From the NCBI RefSeq assembly GCF_035582795.1, contig NC_134366.1, positions 35,799,926-35,863,925 of the forward strand: 64,000 nucleotides of DNA. Direction: 5' to 3'. A program made the translations under genes and the position numbers. Positions 43,501 through 53,999 of this stretch are shown piece after piece (position 1 is the first letter of the stretch; every line of letters begins with the position of its first letter). Origin of the DNA: Mycteria americana (Eukaryota > Chordata > Aves > Ciconiiformes > Ciconiidae). The notes under the pieces are model-generated. The model was not told where the DNA came from. It did no database searches and was given only the letters and a program-made list of their open reading frames with translations.

Positions 43501-45019
43501 GCTGTGCAAGGACCTGTTACATTAGACCCTGGGATGGGAAATAGAACTGCAGGTCTTGCAATTCAAAACAATTTTGTACTGCTGACTTCCTTGGCAATTG
43601 CTTTCAATGGGGGCACGTACTCACTCACAAGCTAATTTGCCAGTCGGCAGACGACCCGTGACTTCAGAGACACGGCAACCTTCGCCACCACGACCTTCTG
43701 GCTCAGCCAGGACTGAACCCACTGCTCACCAGCGTGTCACAAAGAGGGGCAAGAGCCAGCGGAAGGCCTTGCTCAGCCAAAAACAAGCTCCCACGGGAAA
43801 CAGGAGAGCACTGAGGCCAGACTGCGTCCTTTTTCCCTTTGCTGAGCCTTAAAAAACCACCCTTTTAGCTGTGCAGTAGAAAGGTGAGTAGCAGCCAGTA
43901 AGAGCCTCTCATTACAGCACCAGGGGCATGAAGTGCCATTCGCTTCTATTGTACCGTGTCAGTCAGGTTTCTCCCAAACTCTTTTACAGTGCCCTTATTT
44001 CCACTCTGCCGATGGAGAGCCTGAGGCCGCATAGAGGCAGAAGGCTTACAAAGTCCCTGGGAGGACAGAGATCCTAACAAATGTTTCAGTGTTTCTACAT
44101 CCCTCCTGTCCCACAGAAGCCCGTGGAACTCCCTAACCTTCTATCAGCAAGAGCTGACCGAGATGCTGACTTTCTCCTCCCTCCCTCCCACCACCGGGGA
44201 GACTCACCATACCACCTCTCAAGACTTGAACCACGCAAGCGGCCTGACGCATCCAAGCGCGCCGGGCTTGGACCAGACCGCAGCCGGGTGCGCCCATGAA
44301 AGCACGCCTGCGTTCGTCCCTAAGCCTTATAAATACTCACATGTATTCAGGCGACTCAAATATGCGTTTGTGGCATCGCGGCATTTCAACCAAAAAAAAA
44401 AGAGGGCAGAATTTAAAAAAAAAAAAAAAAAAAATTAGCTAATTTCAAAAGTGACATCCCCAGGCTTACAGAGACTAATTAATTAACAAAGCTCCTCCCC
44501 AATAAGCTACGCGCGGCCCATCGGCCTTTATTAGGGACGTCGCAGAACCCAGCACCGCTGGAGTTTCCCCCCGCCGATGCTGAACGCCTCGGGGCCGCCC
44601 CGAAGGCGGCTTCCACCCCCCTTCTTCCCCGGCTCTCTGCAACCCCGGAGCCGCCGCGCCACGTGGAGGCCGCCCGGCGGGACCGCGGGCCGCCGCGCTC
44701 GCCGGGACCGTGTGTACCGGGCGGGGAGCGCGGGGGCCGGAAAAGCTGCCCGCCGCTGTCGGCGGCGCCGGTCCCGGCGCCGCCGACAGCGGCGGGCAGC
44801 TCTTCCGGCCCCCGCGCCGCCGGGGTCCCCGCGGGTGAGCGGACAAAGGCCGCCGCAGCCCCGGCAAGGCGGAAAGCAGCCGGGCCGGCGCCTTTCCGCC
44901 GCCGCCCGGCCTTGCCCGCCCGCTCCGCGCAGCCGGCGGGGCCGCCTCACCTTGCCGCGGCTCGCCGCTGCTACCGCCGCCCCCCGCCGCCGCCGCCGCC
45001 GCCGCCCGCGCCGCACCAT
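25510..45019 (-). CDS. CDCA7L: CDCA7L (R1/RAM2/JPO2), complete, 10 coding exons
   Basis: This is a nuclear, MYC-interacting protein of the CDCA7 family. It also binds LEDGF/p75 and acts as a transcription regulator (including of monoamine oxidase A). Coding exons in order are 44951-45019, 37970-38110, 34336-34467, 33509-33868, 31517-31591, 29788-29973, 28193-28324, 27176-27325, 25896-26032 and 25510-25540, giving 470 residues (human about 454). Visible parts: an arginine-rich N-terminus; two acidic-FxGF motifs (residues 38-44 and 94-101); acidic and serine-rich linkers; [47 protein letters not shown]; and the cysteine-rich zinc finger at residues 369-461 with CHQC, CGPC, CPPC and CNCSYC. All splice phases agree. 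The zinc-finger cysteines of the family are intact. Expression is likely cell-cycle linked through the E2F-like site upstream. Confidence 0.96.
25896..26032 (-). CDS. CDCA7L: CDCA7L exon 9 (zinc finger, second half)
   Basis: The exon encodes [40 protein letters not shown] and KEYLE. It carries CPPC, CNCSYC and the final cysteine. Residue 416 is alanine where human CDCA7L has aspartate (DPDW). The acceptor is CCTTGCAG and the donor GTGAGG; outgoing phase is 2. Confidence 0.97.
26033..27175 (-). other. CDCA7L intron (1.1 kb)
   Basis: No coding signal, repeat family or RNA gene is recognised. Confidence 0.55.
27176..27325 (-). CDS. CDCA7L: CDCA7L exon 8 (zinc finger, first half)
   Basis: The exon encodes [20 protein letters not shown] and [20 protein letters not shown] to ALLDP, the first half of the CDCA7-type 4CXXC zinc finger. 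It carries the CHQC and CGPC pairs plus two further cysteines. The acceptor is ACTTTAG and the donor GTAAGT; it is 50 codons in phase 0. Confidence 0.97.
28193..28324 (-). CDS. CDCA7L: CDCA7L exon 7 ([12 protein letters not shown] block)
   Basis: The exon encodes [35 protein letters not shown] and KIYDKVL. The acceptor is TTTAGCAG and the donor GTAAGT; it is 44 codons in phase 0. Confidence 0.95.
28325..29787 (-). other. CDCA7L intron (1.5 kb)
   Basis: Pyrimidine-rich on the + strand over much of 28480-28900. No exon is recognised. Confidence 0.55.
29788..29973 (-). CDS. CDCA7L: CDCA7L exon 6 ([15 protein letters not shown] block)
   Basis: The exon encodes [40 protein letters not shown] and [20 protein letters not shown]. 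The acceptor is TCTTTCCAG. The donor is weak: GTATTT (end at 29788) or GTGGTA (end at 29791), differing by one valine codon. Confidence 0.93.
29974..31516 (-). other. CDCA7L intron (1.5 kb) with short tandem repeats
   Basis: Contains AATAAAAGTAGCA-type repeats at about 30727-30797 and a 38-bp-period duplication at 30802-30861. No exon is recognised. Confidence 0.6.
30802..30861. repeat. Tandem duplication, period 38 bp
   Basis: AAGGATGTTTAAGTTTCTAT starts at 30802 and recurs with one change at 30840. Confidence 0.8.
31517..31591 (-). CDS. CDCA7L: CDCA7L exon 5 (25 codons)
   Basis: The exon encodes [25 protein letters not shown], conserved in CDCA7L between the MNIKENKAM helix and the arginine-rich block. 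The acceptor is TTGATTTCAG and the donor GTAAGT; phase is 0 at both ends. Confidence 0.93.
31592..33508 (-). other. CDCA7L intron (1.9 kb)
   Basis: No coding signal or known repeat family is recognised. Confidence 0.5.
33509..33868 (-). CDS. CDCA7L: CDCA7L exon 4 (acidic/basic linker, 120 codons)
   Basis: The exon encodes [20 protein letters not shown], a lysine/arginine patch (KKKVSPKRR, a likely nuclear signal), [31 protein letters not shown] and [15 protein letters not shown]. The acceptor is TGCCTCTAG and the donor GTAAGA; phase is 0 at both ends. Confidence 0.95.
34336..34467 (-). CDS. CDCA7L: CDCA7L exon 3 (second LEDGF-binding-type motif)
   Basis: The exon encodes [20 protein letters not shown] and [11 protein letters not shown], then VDVNKKGVL. 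The acceptor is TTTTTACAG and the donor GTAAAG; it is 44 codons, phase 0 at both ends. Confidence 0.94.
35824..35845. repeat. Poly(G) run, 22 bases
   Basis: Uninterrupted G22 on the + strand in CDCA7L intron 2. The length may be approximate because such runs are hard to sequence. Confidence 0.9.
36646..36669. repeat. CCA trinucleotide repeat
   Basis: About eight CCA units in CDCA7L intron 2. Confidence 0.85.
37016..37206. repeat. Homopurine minisatellite, 11-bp unit, about 17 copies
   Basis: The unit GGGGAAAGAGA is repeated almost perfectly for about 190 bp with no pyrimidine interruption. G-runs of four occur every 11 bases, so G-quadruplex or triplex formation is possible. The + strand is the template for CDCA7L transcription, so the pre-mRNA carries the CT-rich complement. 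Confidence 0.97.
37970..38110 (-). CDS. CDCA7L: CDCA7L exon 2 (first LEDGF-binding-type motif)
   Basis: The exon encodes [21 protein letters not shown], then [14 protein letters not shown]. The donor is GTAGGA. The acceptor is ambiguous: CAG at 38117-38119 or CAG at 38111-38113, six bases apart and both phase 0, which adds or omits KQ. Confidence 0.92.
44415..44434. repeat. Poly(A) run, 20 bases
   Basis: A20 on the + strand in CDCA7L intron 1, just outside the CpG island. Confidence 0.9.
44660..44665. promoter_or_regulatory. Canonical E-box CACGTG
   Basis: CACGTG in a GC-rich context (GCGCCACGTGGAGG) about 290 bases inside intron 1. CDCA7-family genes are known MYC targets, so use by MYC/MAX is plausible but inferred. 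Confidence 0.5.
44728..44817. repeat. Near-perfect 90-bp palindrome (44-bp arms, 2-nt loop)
   Basis: The arms 44728-44771 and 44774-44817 are reverse complements with 43 of 44 bases pairing; the only mismatch is A44743 opposite C44802. The loop is TC. The centre reads GGCGCCGGTCCCGGCGCC. It lies in the CpG island within intron 1. Confidence 0.95.
44951..45019 (-). CDS. CDCA7L: CDCA7L exon 1 (predicted start, Arg-rich)
   Basis: An ATG with good context (GCCATGG) opens 23 codons reading MVRRG, six CGG arginines, then [11 protein letters not shown], ending at donor AAG|GTGAGG in phase 0 as needed by exon 2. It sits in the CpG island at the right distance. Human CDCA7L starts with a different, shorter peptide, so an alternative first exon is possible. 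Confidence 0.6.
44984..45006. repeat. CCG/CGG triplet repeat in CDCA7L exon 1
   Basis: About seven CCG units on + (CGG in the sense of CDCA7L) encode the N-terminal arginine run. Confidence 0.9.
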
Positions 45020-45047
45020 GGCGTGAGGAGCCGCCCGCGCCGCCGCG

Positions 45048-45079
45048 GGAGGAGGAGGAGGAGGAGGAGGAGGGAGGAG
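45048..45079. repeat. GGA triplet repeat in CDCA7L 5' region
   Basis: About nine GGA units just upstream of the ATG, within the expected 5' UTR or core promoter. Confidence 0.88.
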
Positions 45080-45114
45080 CGGGGGGCGGTGGCGGGGTGG
45101 AGCCGCCCGGCGGT

Positions 45115-45123
45115 GGCGGGAAA
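45115..45123 (-). promoter_or_regulatory. E2F-type site TTTCCCGCC
   Basis: GGCGGGAAA on + (TTTCCCGCC in the sense of CDCA7L) lies about 100 bases upstream of the start codon. This fits the known cell-cycle control of the CDCA7 family. Confidence 0.6.
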
Positions 45124-45271
45124 GGCGGGATGGGGACGGGGCACCCCGTGTGGCCTGGCTGGGGATGGGTAAGAGCCGTCCGGATGCCTCAGCCGAGGTT
45201 CTCTGGGTCGGGCGGGTGAAGCGGGTGCTCCCCCGTTGGCACCCAGCGTCTTCCGTTCTTCCCTACGCGCC

Positions 45272-45562
45272 CACAGAATCACAGAATCGTATAGGTTGGA
45301 AAAGACCTTTAAGATCATCCAGTCCAACCGTAAACCTAACACTACCAAGACCACCACTACACCGTGTCCCTAAGCACCTCATCCAAACGGCTTTTAAATA
45401 CCTCCAGGGATGGTGACTCAACCACTTCCCTGGGCAGCCTGTTCCAATGCTTGACAACCCTTTCAGTGAAGTAAAATTTCCTCATATCCAGTCTAAACCT
45501 CCCCTGGCGCAACTTGAGGCCATTTCCCCTTGTCCTATCACTTGTTACCTGGGAGAAGAGAC
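45272..45562 (-). mobile_element. CR1 LINE, 5'-truncated 3' end, upstream of CDCA7L
   Basis: Inverted CR1 3' end in the same orientation as CDCA7L. It ends at the ATTCTGTG units at 45272-45290 and encodes the C-terminal wording [20 protein letters not shown] on the - strand. It is about 97% like the copy at 17187-17473 by eye. Its 3' end is about 250 bp upstream of the CDCA7L ATG, at the edge of the CpG island. Confidence 0.93.
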
Positions 45563-48500
45563 CCCTTGCACGGCAGCAGCTCTGAGTGTGAAAGGAGCGG
45601 TCTCGCCTGGGGGAAAACGCTCTCATCCTCCAAATAATTTAAAAGGTTTCCTTCTGCAGTACAGGTGTGAAGTGTAAGCCTTTTGAAGACCCTAAAACAA
45701 AAGGGCAATGGAGATGACTTAGCTTTAAATGGCTTTTCCAAGTTAAGTGCTTCCCAAGCTTCCCAAGTTAAGTGCCCTTAACTTACAGTGCAAGTGAAAT
45801 CTGAAGGTGAAAGCGATGGGAAGCAGAGCTGTTTTCTTTCAACTGCAAGTCCAGAGTTCAAATTTCAAAATGTCACAAATGGTGGAAAATAAATCAAATT
45901 AGAAATTTGAAAATTTGCAAATTGGAAAAATGGGAGTACATCAATTTTTAAAGCATTCTTCCTCCAAGAAATTTCCTGTGTTATTATATTCTTCCACTCT
46001 TCAGCTAGCAGGAAGAAAAATGAACACAAAGACATGGAAACTATTTTTCTACTGTCCTCTGAATAACTTGTATTCCTCAATTATGAAGTTTAATTTTTAT
46101 TAAAAACTTACAACATTATATGTGTCACTTCATTAATCAAGGGGGTTGGTACTAGATTAGGCACTTTATCTTATGATTACGCAGTAATTCAGTGAGAAAA
46201 GTAGCCCTTTGAGCAGAGACGTGCTCCCAAAGATGGCTGATCAGGTGGGGTGGGGGTCCATGCGCGGCTTCCCCCGGTCCCGCTGACACTGTGAAACTTC
46301 ACGTGTCCAATGCAGTGTGAAGCAGGTCTGGCAGAAACCTGTTGAGGTGGTATTTTCTGGCTGCAGCTTTGGTAACGGAACGGTGTGCTTTCCAATAGAG
46401 CCGTAATTAAGTTAACTCTTGTGATTAGGGTGCATTTTATACAGTTCCCCTCCCTTTTCCCATTCTTGCATCTGAACGTTTCGCCCTTGGAGGGCCTGAG
46501 AAGCGTCCTCCCTCTTGGCGGTATTGCAGGCGCACGTCTCCTCTGATGGGGCTATTGCCAACTGCTCATCATCCATCTCAACAGGATGGCCTCTGCAGGT
46601 GGCTCACAGGTAAAGAGCCCTCTCGGGATCGGCGGTGAAGTACCTTCGGTGTTGGCAGTGCTACAAAAGAAATGGGCGTCTTTACTGTTCTCTCGCTGGG
46701 ATTTGAGAAAACAGGACAACACTCGATGGCAATGTCTGAATCGGGGCATGCCAGGATAAGGTCTGGGGGCATGTCTACACCCAGGTTTCTGTCTAGCAGC
46801 ATGTGGGTCAGCTTCCACGAGCCTCTAGTCTGGATAGTTTGGACCAGGACAGCAAGAAATTCACTTGCCCACGTAATGTGGCTGAAATAAGCCCATGATA
46901 ACTGTCTTTATAGTTTTTGCATTGATAAAAGCGAATTGGATGAACCAACTGCATTCCTCTGTAGCTTGCCTTCAAACCCAACTGAGAATTGCCACGCTAA
47001 AAATAAATTCAGATTGTTTTGACTATCTTAATACTTTCTGGATGCCATCGAATTAAATGGTATATGTATGTTTTAATTTAGGGGAGAGCTCCAAAATGCG
47101 TTGTGCAGTCTGCCTACTGCAATGAGTTCCCAGGCCTGACTGGGTGTTTTAAATACTGTACTGTAAATATTGAATTAATTTCTCTGACTTAAAATAAAAG
47201 TTTTTGTAGGCAAGTGAAGGACAGATGAGAAATGGTTGTCTGCCCCTCTCTGAACAACCACCCTAAAATGTGGAAGAAGAGCCTCTCCGTGTACCATGGT
47301 ATCTGATCCTCAGTGTAACACATGGTGGACTACCCATTTAAGTACTTCCAAGCCTTTATATTCCAGCCGTATGGAGAGTATTTGTTAGAAGGGAATGTGA
47401 GGAAAGTAGTTACATGCAGACAAAGAACTGTTTAGCCAAAGCAGGCCATTTAAATACTGGTTTGCATTGCAATATCCGCTATAGAGGCACCTGCGGTTGT
47501 CACTCAGGCTGCAGGAATAAGAAGCTTTGGGGATGAGGTGGGGAGGACGGAATTCAGTGCAAGACAAAATGTGGGAATTATGTATAATATCAGCAAAATT
47601 GAAATGCGGACTTCTTAAAGTACGAAAGAATAGAGGTCTCTCGTGCGATACGTTCCTGAAAGACATCTATTTTATGTATTCCACTGGTGACCCTGGGTTT
47701 CGTTATTTCACTTGTCCCCAACAGTCTATGTTATGAAGCACTTCGTTTGTTAAAAGCTGTCAAGATGCTATCTTGGATTGCGAACAACAGATTTGAAATG
47801 ACTGTGTTGACTGTCCTGTGCTAAATTAGGGTGAATAAAATTGGTTTCCATTACAATAGAGATGTGCAGCTATTATGCTGTTACAAATACATTATGAACC
47901 GCCTGATAATATCTTGTGCTATTTTATGCAATTTGTTGCTTTCTCTTTTTTCTGTTAACTTTCCACTTTATTTTGTACTTTCACAATCCTTCCCCTTCCC
48001 AGCATTTTCAGGCCCTTCGTGTCAGCTATTGCTCTTTATGTTGCTCTATTAGAAGTGTGTTTTTTTTTTAAATTTCCTTAGTTTAATTTGTCTGCAGCTG
48101 TACCTCAAATACTTCTCAGTGTGGATTTTCCATTGCTGAATTCCTGCCCATTTTCTTTACCTCTTTTCATATTCCTTCAAAGTTTATTTTTCTAACCCCC
48201 AATAGCTTTTGTGTTATTGCCTTGTCAGTAGGATCTCATCAGCTGCTCAGATGAGGTTCAGCTGGATTCCGGGTACTCTTCAACTTCAACCTTATATATT
48301 AAGCCTGAATTATTTTGCAACGACTAGGTCCAGAATAGTTTCTGACCTTGCTGATCATCCCATGAGAGCATTGCTGATAATGTCTCAGTCGAGGTCTTCA
48401 GACTCCTAAACTATATAATGAAACTCATAACAGTAAGTTCTGTCTCGGGCTCAATGTGACCATTATAATCAGACTGCAACTTTCCAAAGAGAACAAACGT

Positions 48501-51500
48501 GTACTGAAGGAATTATGAGCTCCTTGGAATGTGTATCAGGTATAGAAGATCCACCAGTTTATGTGGACCACCTCGCTAACATGCTGATGCACAGTAAAAT
48601 TACAGGATGGGACTACAATTTCTCTGAAGTGGCCATGTAAATGCAAAATTTGTTTGCCATTAGTTTCGAATGAACAAATACCACTCTAGGTTATAATTCT
48701 GGACTTTAATGCTGTGCATTTACCAAGGTGGATAAACATTAAAATCAGTCCTTGCTCCTGAGCTCTGTTTTCACTGCTCCTTCCAACAGTCTCTAATTTG
48801 GGGGCCATTGTAATCATGACTGGGGGCTTTGCCCCCATCTTCCTGCCACCACGTTTCTCTGAGACCTGTCAAGCATTTTAAGTAGCACGCACTTTCCCAC
48901 ACTTCTCAATGAATGCTGACATACCTAACTTAAAAGGATTACTTTCTGCTGAGAGGAATTGTAATCCTCTTTTCCTGCTCTGCAAATCCTCTAGTAAGTG
49001 AAAAAGAAAAGCCAAGATCTGTTCTGCTGTGCAGGGCAAATCACCATCTCAGAAGGTATAGAAGAAAACAACAAATCTAAGATTTACTTGTGGTCACGCT
49101 TGTCCAGGAGCTGTGTCCTTGACTATTAATTCATTGGCATCTTCCATCACTATTTTTGGTGTTTTGATATTTTCCGTTTTGGTTTCTAATAGCTGCATGA
49201 ATACATGCACAATTGCTACGTGAATAGTGCTCAGGGCAAAATACTCCTCTCAAAGGTATCTACAAAGAGCTACAGATACTGAATTGCCTTAACTTGAACC
49301 CAGTTTTTAATATTATGTATTCTGTTAACAAAGTGCAGAAATGTACTTTTCACGTATACACAAAAAATAGTGGTTTCCCAAACTGCCTAAGGTCGATTTG
49401 GAGAGTATTTTCAAAAGCCGATGCTGAAGATGCCAGTGGAGGTGAAGGTTTGTGCTCCGAAGGTGGGGTGCCAACAACACAACAGCAAAAGCACAAATGT
49501 TCCTACTACCTTGATTCCCACCCACCCAGCTCAAAACCTTTCCTCACACCCGCTGGTTGTTGCAACAAATTGGCTTGTGGGTGAGGCTGAGGGCAACGTT
49601 TGGGTGATCTCACCCTACCATCTGAAACCAAAGCCTCAGGTTATTCTCTTGCAATAGTAGCCTGAATGCTGCCTAAGGGAGCCTTCCCCGTGCTCTCTCA
49701 TAGTTCCCTTAAAAAAGCTGCAAAGCTTGGGGCAGCAGGGGTGGGGAGGGTGTACCAATAACGTTTGCATTCCCAAGAATTTCATTTTCTTGTTTCATAT
49801 TGCAGACCAGTACTTTGTTTCCAGGTTTTCATAAAGTAGATGAACCAGGATTACGGTCCCCTCCCCCTTTCCATTACACTTATTAGACAGCAAGCTGTAC
49901 TTACCAGGTGGATGAACACCAGCTTCCAGCTTCCTCACAGGAGATATTTTCCTTTCCAGTACGCTACTGCTGCAGCAAAAAATCCACACTCCAAATTTAT
50001 GAGAGGATCCTTGGCATTCTTTTCTTGATCTAATTCTGCAAGTCTCGGGTCAAGGCAAACAGCCATGTCCTTTACTAATTCATCCTAAAATTCCTCGTTG
50101 ATATTGGGAAGTGTCATGTGTTTTTATTAATTCTTAGCTGTATTTCAGCCCACTCTGATGAACGGCTGCTTCCAAACTGCCTGTGAGGGGGCTGTGTTAG
50201 TTTTAGCTAATTCCTCCTTGGGTAAATTCTGCAGCATCAGCAGAGCTGGGCCATTCCAGCTGGATATGGGAAATGCCCTTCTCTCCCCTACCTTCCCAGC
50301 CATTCATCTAGGACAAACGAGTCTTGTTTCAGAGAAATGAGCTTTGGATTTTCCCTTCAGAGGAAGTGTTGTTTTGTATCCCATGAGCTAGGATCACCTG
50401 ACCTTTCTCCTCCTGCTTTCCATGGATTAAAAAAAGGCTAGGAACGCATGGCAATGCCCTATTTCATCCATGTTCTCTAGGTGGTTCACTTCCCAATTCT
50501 TTCTCCTATGTCATCCTTTTAATTTGTGTCTGAGGCTGATTCGTCAGTTCTGTAAATCCTGCTGAAGATCGTCATTAGCAAACTCCAGACTCACCAAAGT
50601 TTGCCTGGCATAAATTTCCTCAAAAATCTGCTGTGTCCCTACCAATAGCCAGACCACTCTGGGATCTGAACCTAGGAGAGCAATCTGCTCTGACTTCTCA
50701 TACCCAACACAGTCTTTGCATCAGAGCTCTTCTCTTGCATGAGAAGTCACCCTTTGGTGACTTCTTGGGATGCTTCAGGCTGCTATTTTCATTGCTTTTG
50801 GCAAGTTCAGTTTCAGTTTCCATTTCAAATATATTAGTCAATATTTGAGTTTTGCAAGTACTTCTACCACCTGACATAAGAATTTCTTCAACTCAATTAC
50901 ATCTTGAATCAATGGGGTTTTCTCCTGGGCTTCTGGATCCCCTTTAGAAATCACCTGAATGATTTAAGCAATGAGTTGAAAGCACAGGGAATCACAGCTT
51001 TTTTCATTTAGAAGTAGAAAATGAAGATATGTGCTAGGTATTTCTTTGTTGCATTCCAGTTTACCTACAATGCACTTAAAGACCCTTTTCTGCAATAAAA
51101 CAGGAAAAAGAAAAAAAATAGACTATTTTATTCTGCACAGTTCCAGTCCATCCACCCCATCCAGTTGTCTACCAAAAACTAGAGTTCACTTTCTGTCTTT
51201 TAGCTTCCATTCAGGCCATGTGTTCTTACTGCTTTCTACTTCTGAAACTGCTCGACGTCTCAGTCCTGTGTTTGTATTCAAATTCCTGGGAAAGCCTCCC
51301 TTCTTTCCTCTGAGATAATTTTTGCACTGGCATTTCATACGGCCAACACTTTGGCAGGTGGCCTCCATTGTGTTAGTTCGTTTAACCCATAAAAGGCTTA
51401 ATCACTTCTTTTCCATAGCATGCATAGAATCCGGCTAGTGGACCCATCAGCTTCAACCCGTATTAGACACACTTATTAGCAGCTAACAGTATGTTTCAGC

Positions 51501-53999
51501 ATCCCATACGGTGGCACTTGCTGTGTGGGTTTGCCTATGAATATCCCATCTTTACACTAGTGCTGAGAATACAGCGAAAGGAGAAAGGAAGAAATTTTAT
51601 GCTGTCCAGGTAGTTTAAATTTCAGATGAAGGAGACAGTGTCTCCATTCTGAAATCTGCCCCTTTCCTTCTCCTGACCCCCTTTGGGAGCTCACACAGGA
51701 AAAATATCTGAAGTACATAAGCTGCAATGTAATATTACGAATGGCACTGCACATTACATAATATATGATAAACAGGTATATCATCGATGTCTGGAGCCAC
51801 AAGGGTAGAGGAGGCAAAGACAAAGTGTGAAGCACTGTGAGGCAGAAGTGTTGAGTTTTGCCTTGCTGTGACACAGAGCATTGTGCCACCTGGATTCTCC
51901 CCAAAATCCAAATTATATAGTGTCTTATTGCTTTCCGCAGCCACTAAACTGAAAGTGGAATTAACTTATTACCAGGAGTTGCTAGCAGTGCGCCATTTAC
52001 TAAATCTTTGCAGCAGGAGGAAACGGAGCCAAGACAACATGCCAGAATGGATTGGACAAAGCGCAAACTGAAGCTGGAAAATCAGGCCACAGCAGCACGG
52101 AACTGGAAGTGAGGAGAACTGGGAGATGGAAGCGCCGAAGCAGAGAATAGGATCCTGCAGCCTTTGCCTCTCCTCCTCTCTGGCAGCCAAAGCAACACAT
52201 CCCTTGGGAGACCTAAAGAGGATTCAAGCCTAGCCCTGCCCATGCCACCGCCTTTCTGCCTTGCTATGGCAGCCAGCTGGAAACTCACACTAGAGGCTGT
52301 GCTGCCCGGTCACAGAGGGGACAGCGGGAGGTGAGAGGTTCCCAGGACCCCCAGCTTCCCCCGCCAGCAGGAGAGAAGGGTGACCAGTATACTGACAGTC
52401 TGCAATACTAGCCCATGGGCCATGGCACTCTACTGTCCCAGGTCTCAAACGGCTTAGGTAATGCATTGCTTTTGCCCATTTGCCGGTGGTTTATTTTCTG
52501 GCAGCTGGGCTATGCCTCGATAAATGACTCTGTGTTTGAGAGACAGTCTCTTAGAGAAATAATTTTATTACTGGCTCACAGTTAATTCTAGTAACTGGGA
52601 CTAAGGTGACTATACTCAGTAGTAAGAAACTCTGGCCCTCACCTAACTTTTCATATACCTCCTAAATTAATTTGCACAGAGCACAAAAGTGGTCCTTGTG
52701 CTAACACACCTTCTCCCCGTAGCCCAGCCTTGCGGGAACAACCTTGTTTCCCCAGTTCTCCTGGATGTAGTCTAAATTCTCGAGGTGCATTCACAGCCTG
52801 CTGGCACGGGTCTATAAAAGCAGCATTGCTAACACTTTCCCCTTTTCCTCCCATAGGTTGGGCAGGATCGTCAAGTGACAATTCTGCCAGCACCACATAT
52901 CTGCTCGGAGCATCATAAAACCTTCAGCCAGATGTCTGCAATTCAAGCTGATCATCATGCCCCGAAGAATTAGATGGTAGAAGACTACTAGCATGCAAAG
53001 AAGCTGTATCATGTATTATTTCTTGGCACTTGGAAGCTGCCAATGGGTAAGTGTCCATAGACTTCTCTCAACCCTCTGACAACACCTGTACAGCATCTGA
53101 GCGAGGTCCTTTCCTGCTGGCATACTCCAGAGGGTAGCAGATAACGGGCCCCGTGTGCCCTCAGTGTCCCTATTGCAGCTCACTGAAAGCCTGCAATTAT
53201 TTTGGGAACACTGCCCTTCTTTTGCCACCTGCAAGTGAACCAAAGCAGTAACTCCCCCCAGCAAGCATCCGTAACTATGGGTTTAGCGGGTGACTCGCCA
53301 CTTCCAAACCGATTAGCCAGGGACCTGTAACAATCTGGCCAGGCAACGTCTACTTCTGGCCCTTTCCACCTGAGTCTGTTAGAACCGTGTGGGCCAAAAC
53401 AAGCTGCTCACGCAGCTCCAGAGGTACCATCTACTCATGCAAAATGTCTAGACTCACTGCCAGGCATCGCGTGTCTTGCTGAGAGTGCAGTCTCTGACTG
53501 CGGTGTGATGGGCTTTCCCGTTGGCGAGGAGTGCTGCCTACATCTCCAGCTCAGCAAGGAACCACACGCCTTCCCTCAGGAAGAGTCAGCTGGAGCCATA
53601 GCACTGAAAAAGTGTTTGCCACCATCTCTTGTGCCTTATCACTGGAGACACTGAGACTCGTGCCAGTGCTCAGCCTCTGGTAGACACGACTGCCTGTGTT
53701 GGCTCTGTCTATGTTTTGTCACTGGCTGGAGCACGGATTGCAAACACAGGTCTGGGGAGTGCCTCAGTGGAATTAGCTCATTTGAATGAGCTTTTTTCCT
53801 GGGCTTTATCCACCCTTCAGCTTCTAAAGGAGCAGATAAGTCTTCTCAACAACACACAGGAAAAAATATAAAGAAGCAGTGCATTTCACTAGAAACACAG
53901 GGTTTGGGAAGTAGATGTCCGGATGCTTTTATAGTTAATGATGGCATACTCCTTCTTTTAATATGCTGATTGAACCCCACCATAAAAGGATATTCAACA
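45563..53999. other. Intergenic, no gene recognised (first half)
   Basis: Short ORFs on both strands have no recognisable domains or exon chains. One stop-poor segment (46575-46910, - strand, 112 codons) is discussed as a finding. No tRNA, rRNA or clear LTR was seen. RAPGEF5, the neighbour expected from human gene order, is not recognised. Confidence 0.5.

Larger units (their letters stand above)
38117..44950 (-). other. CDCA7L intron 1 (6.8 kb)
   Basis: The largest intron of the gene. Its start overlaps the CpG island and holds the palindrome and E-box. The interval 39890-40140 looks like a possible conserved non-coding block (TAATTACTG and TAACTAATTT motifs). There is an A20 run at 44415-44434. 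No additional exon is recognised. Confidence 0.6.
44510..45180. promoter_or_regulatory. CpG island and promoter of CDCA7L
   Basis: Very GC-rich and dense in CpG. It spans exon 1, the first part of intron 1 and about 160 bp upstream of the ATG. It contains CCG and GGA triplet runs, an E2F-like site and an E-box. No TATA box is seen, as expected for a housekeeping or cell-cycle promoter. Confidence 0.88.

Noticed and set aside
44475..45172. Several 120-170 codon ORFs on both strands
   Set aside because: They lie in the CpG island and mirror each other through the palindrome. Only the first 23 codons of the minus-strand frame starting at 45019 are supported, as CDCA7L exon 1.
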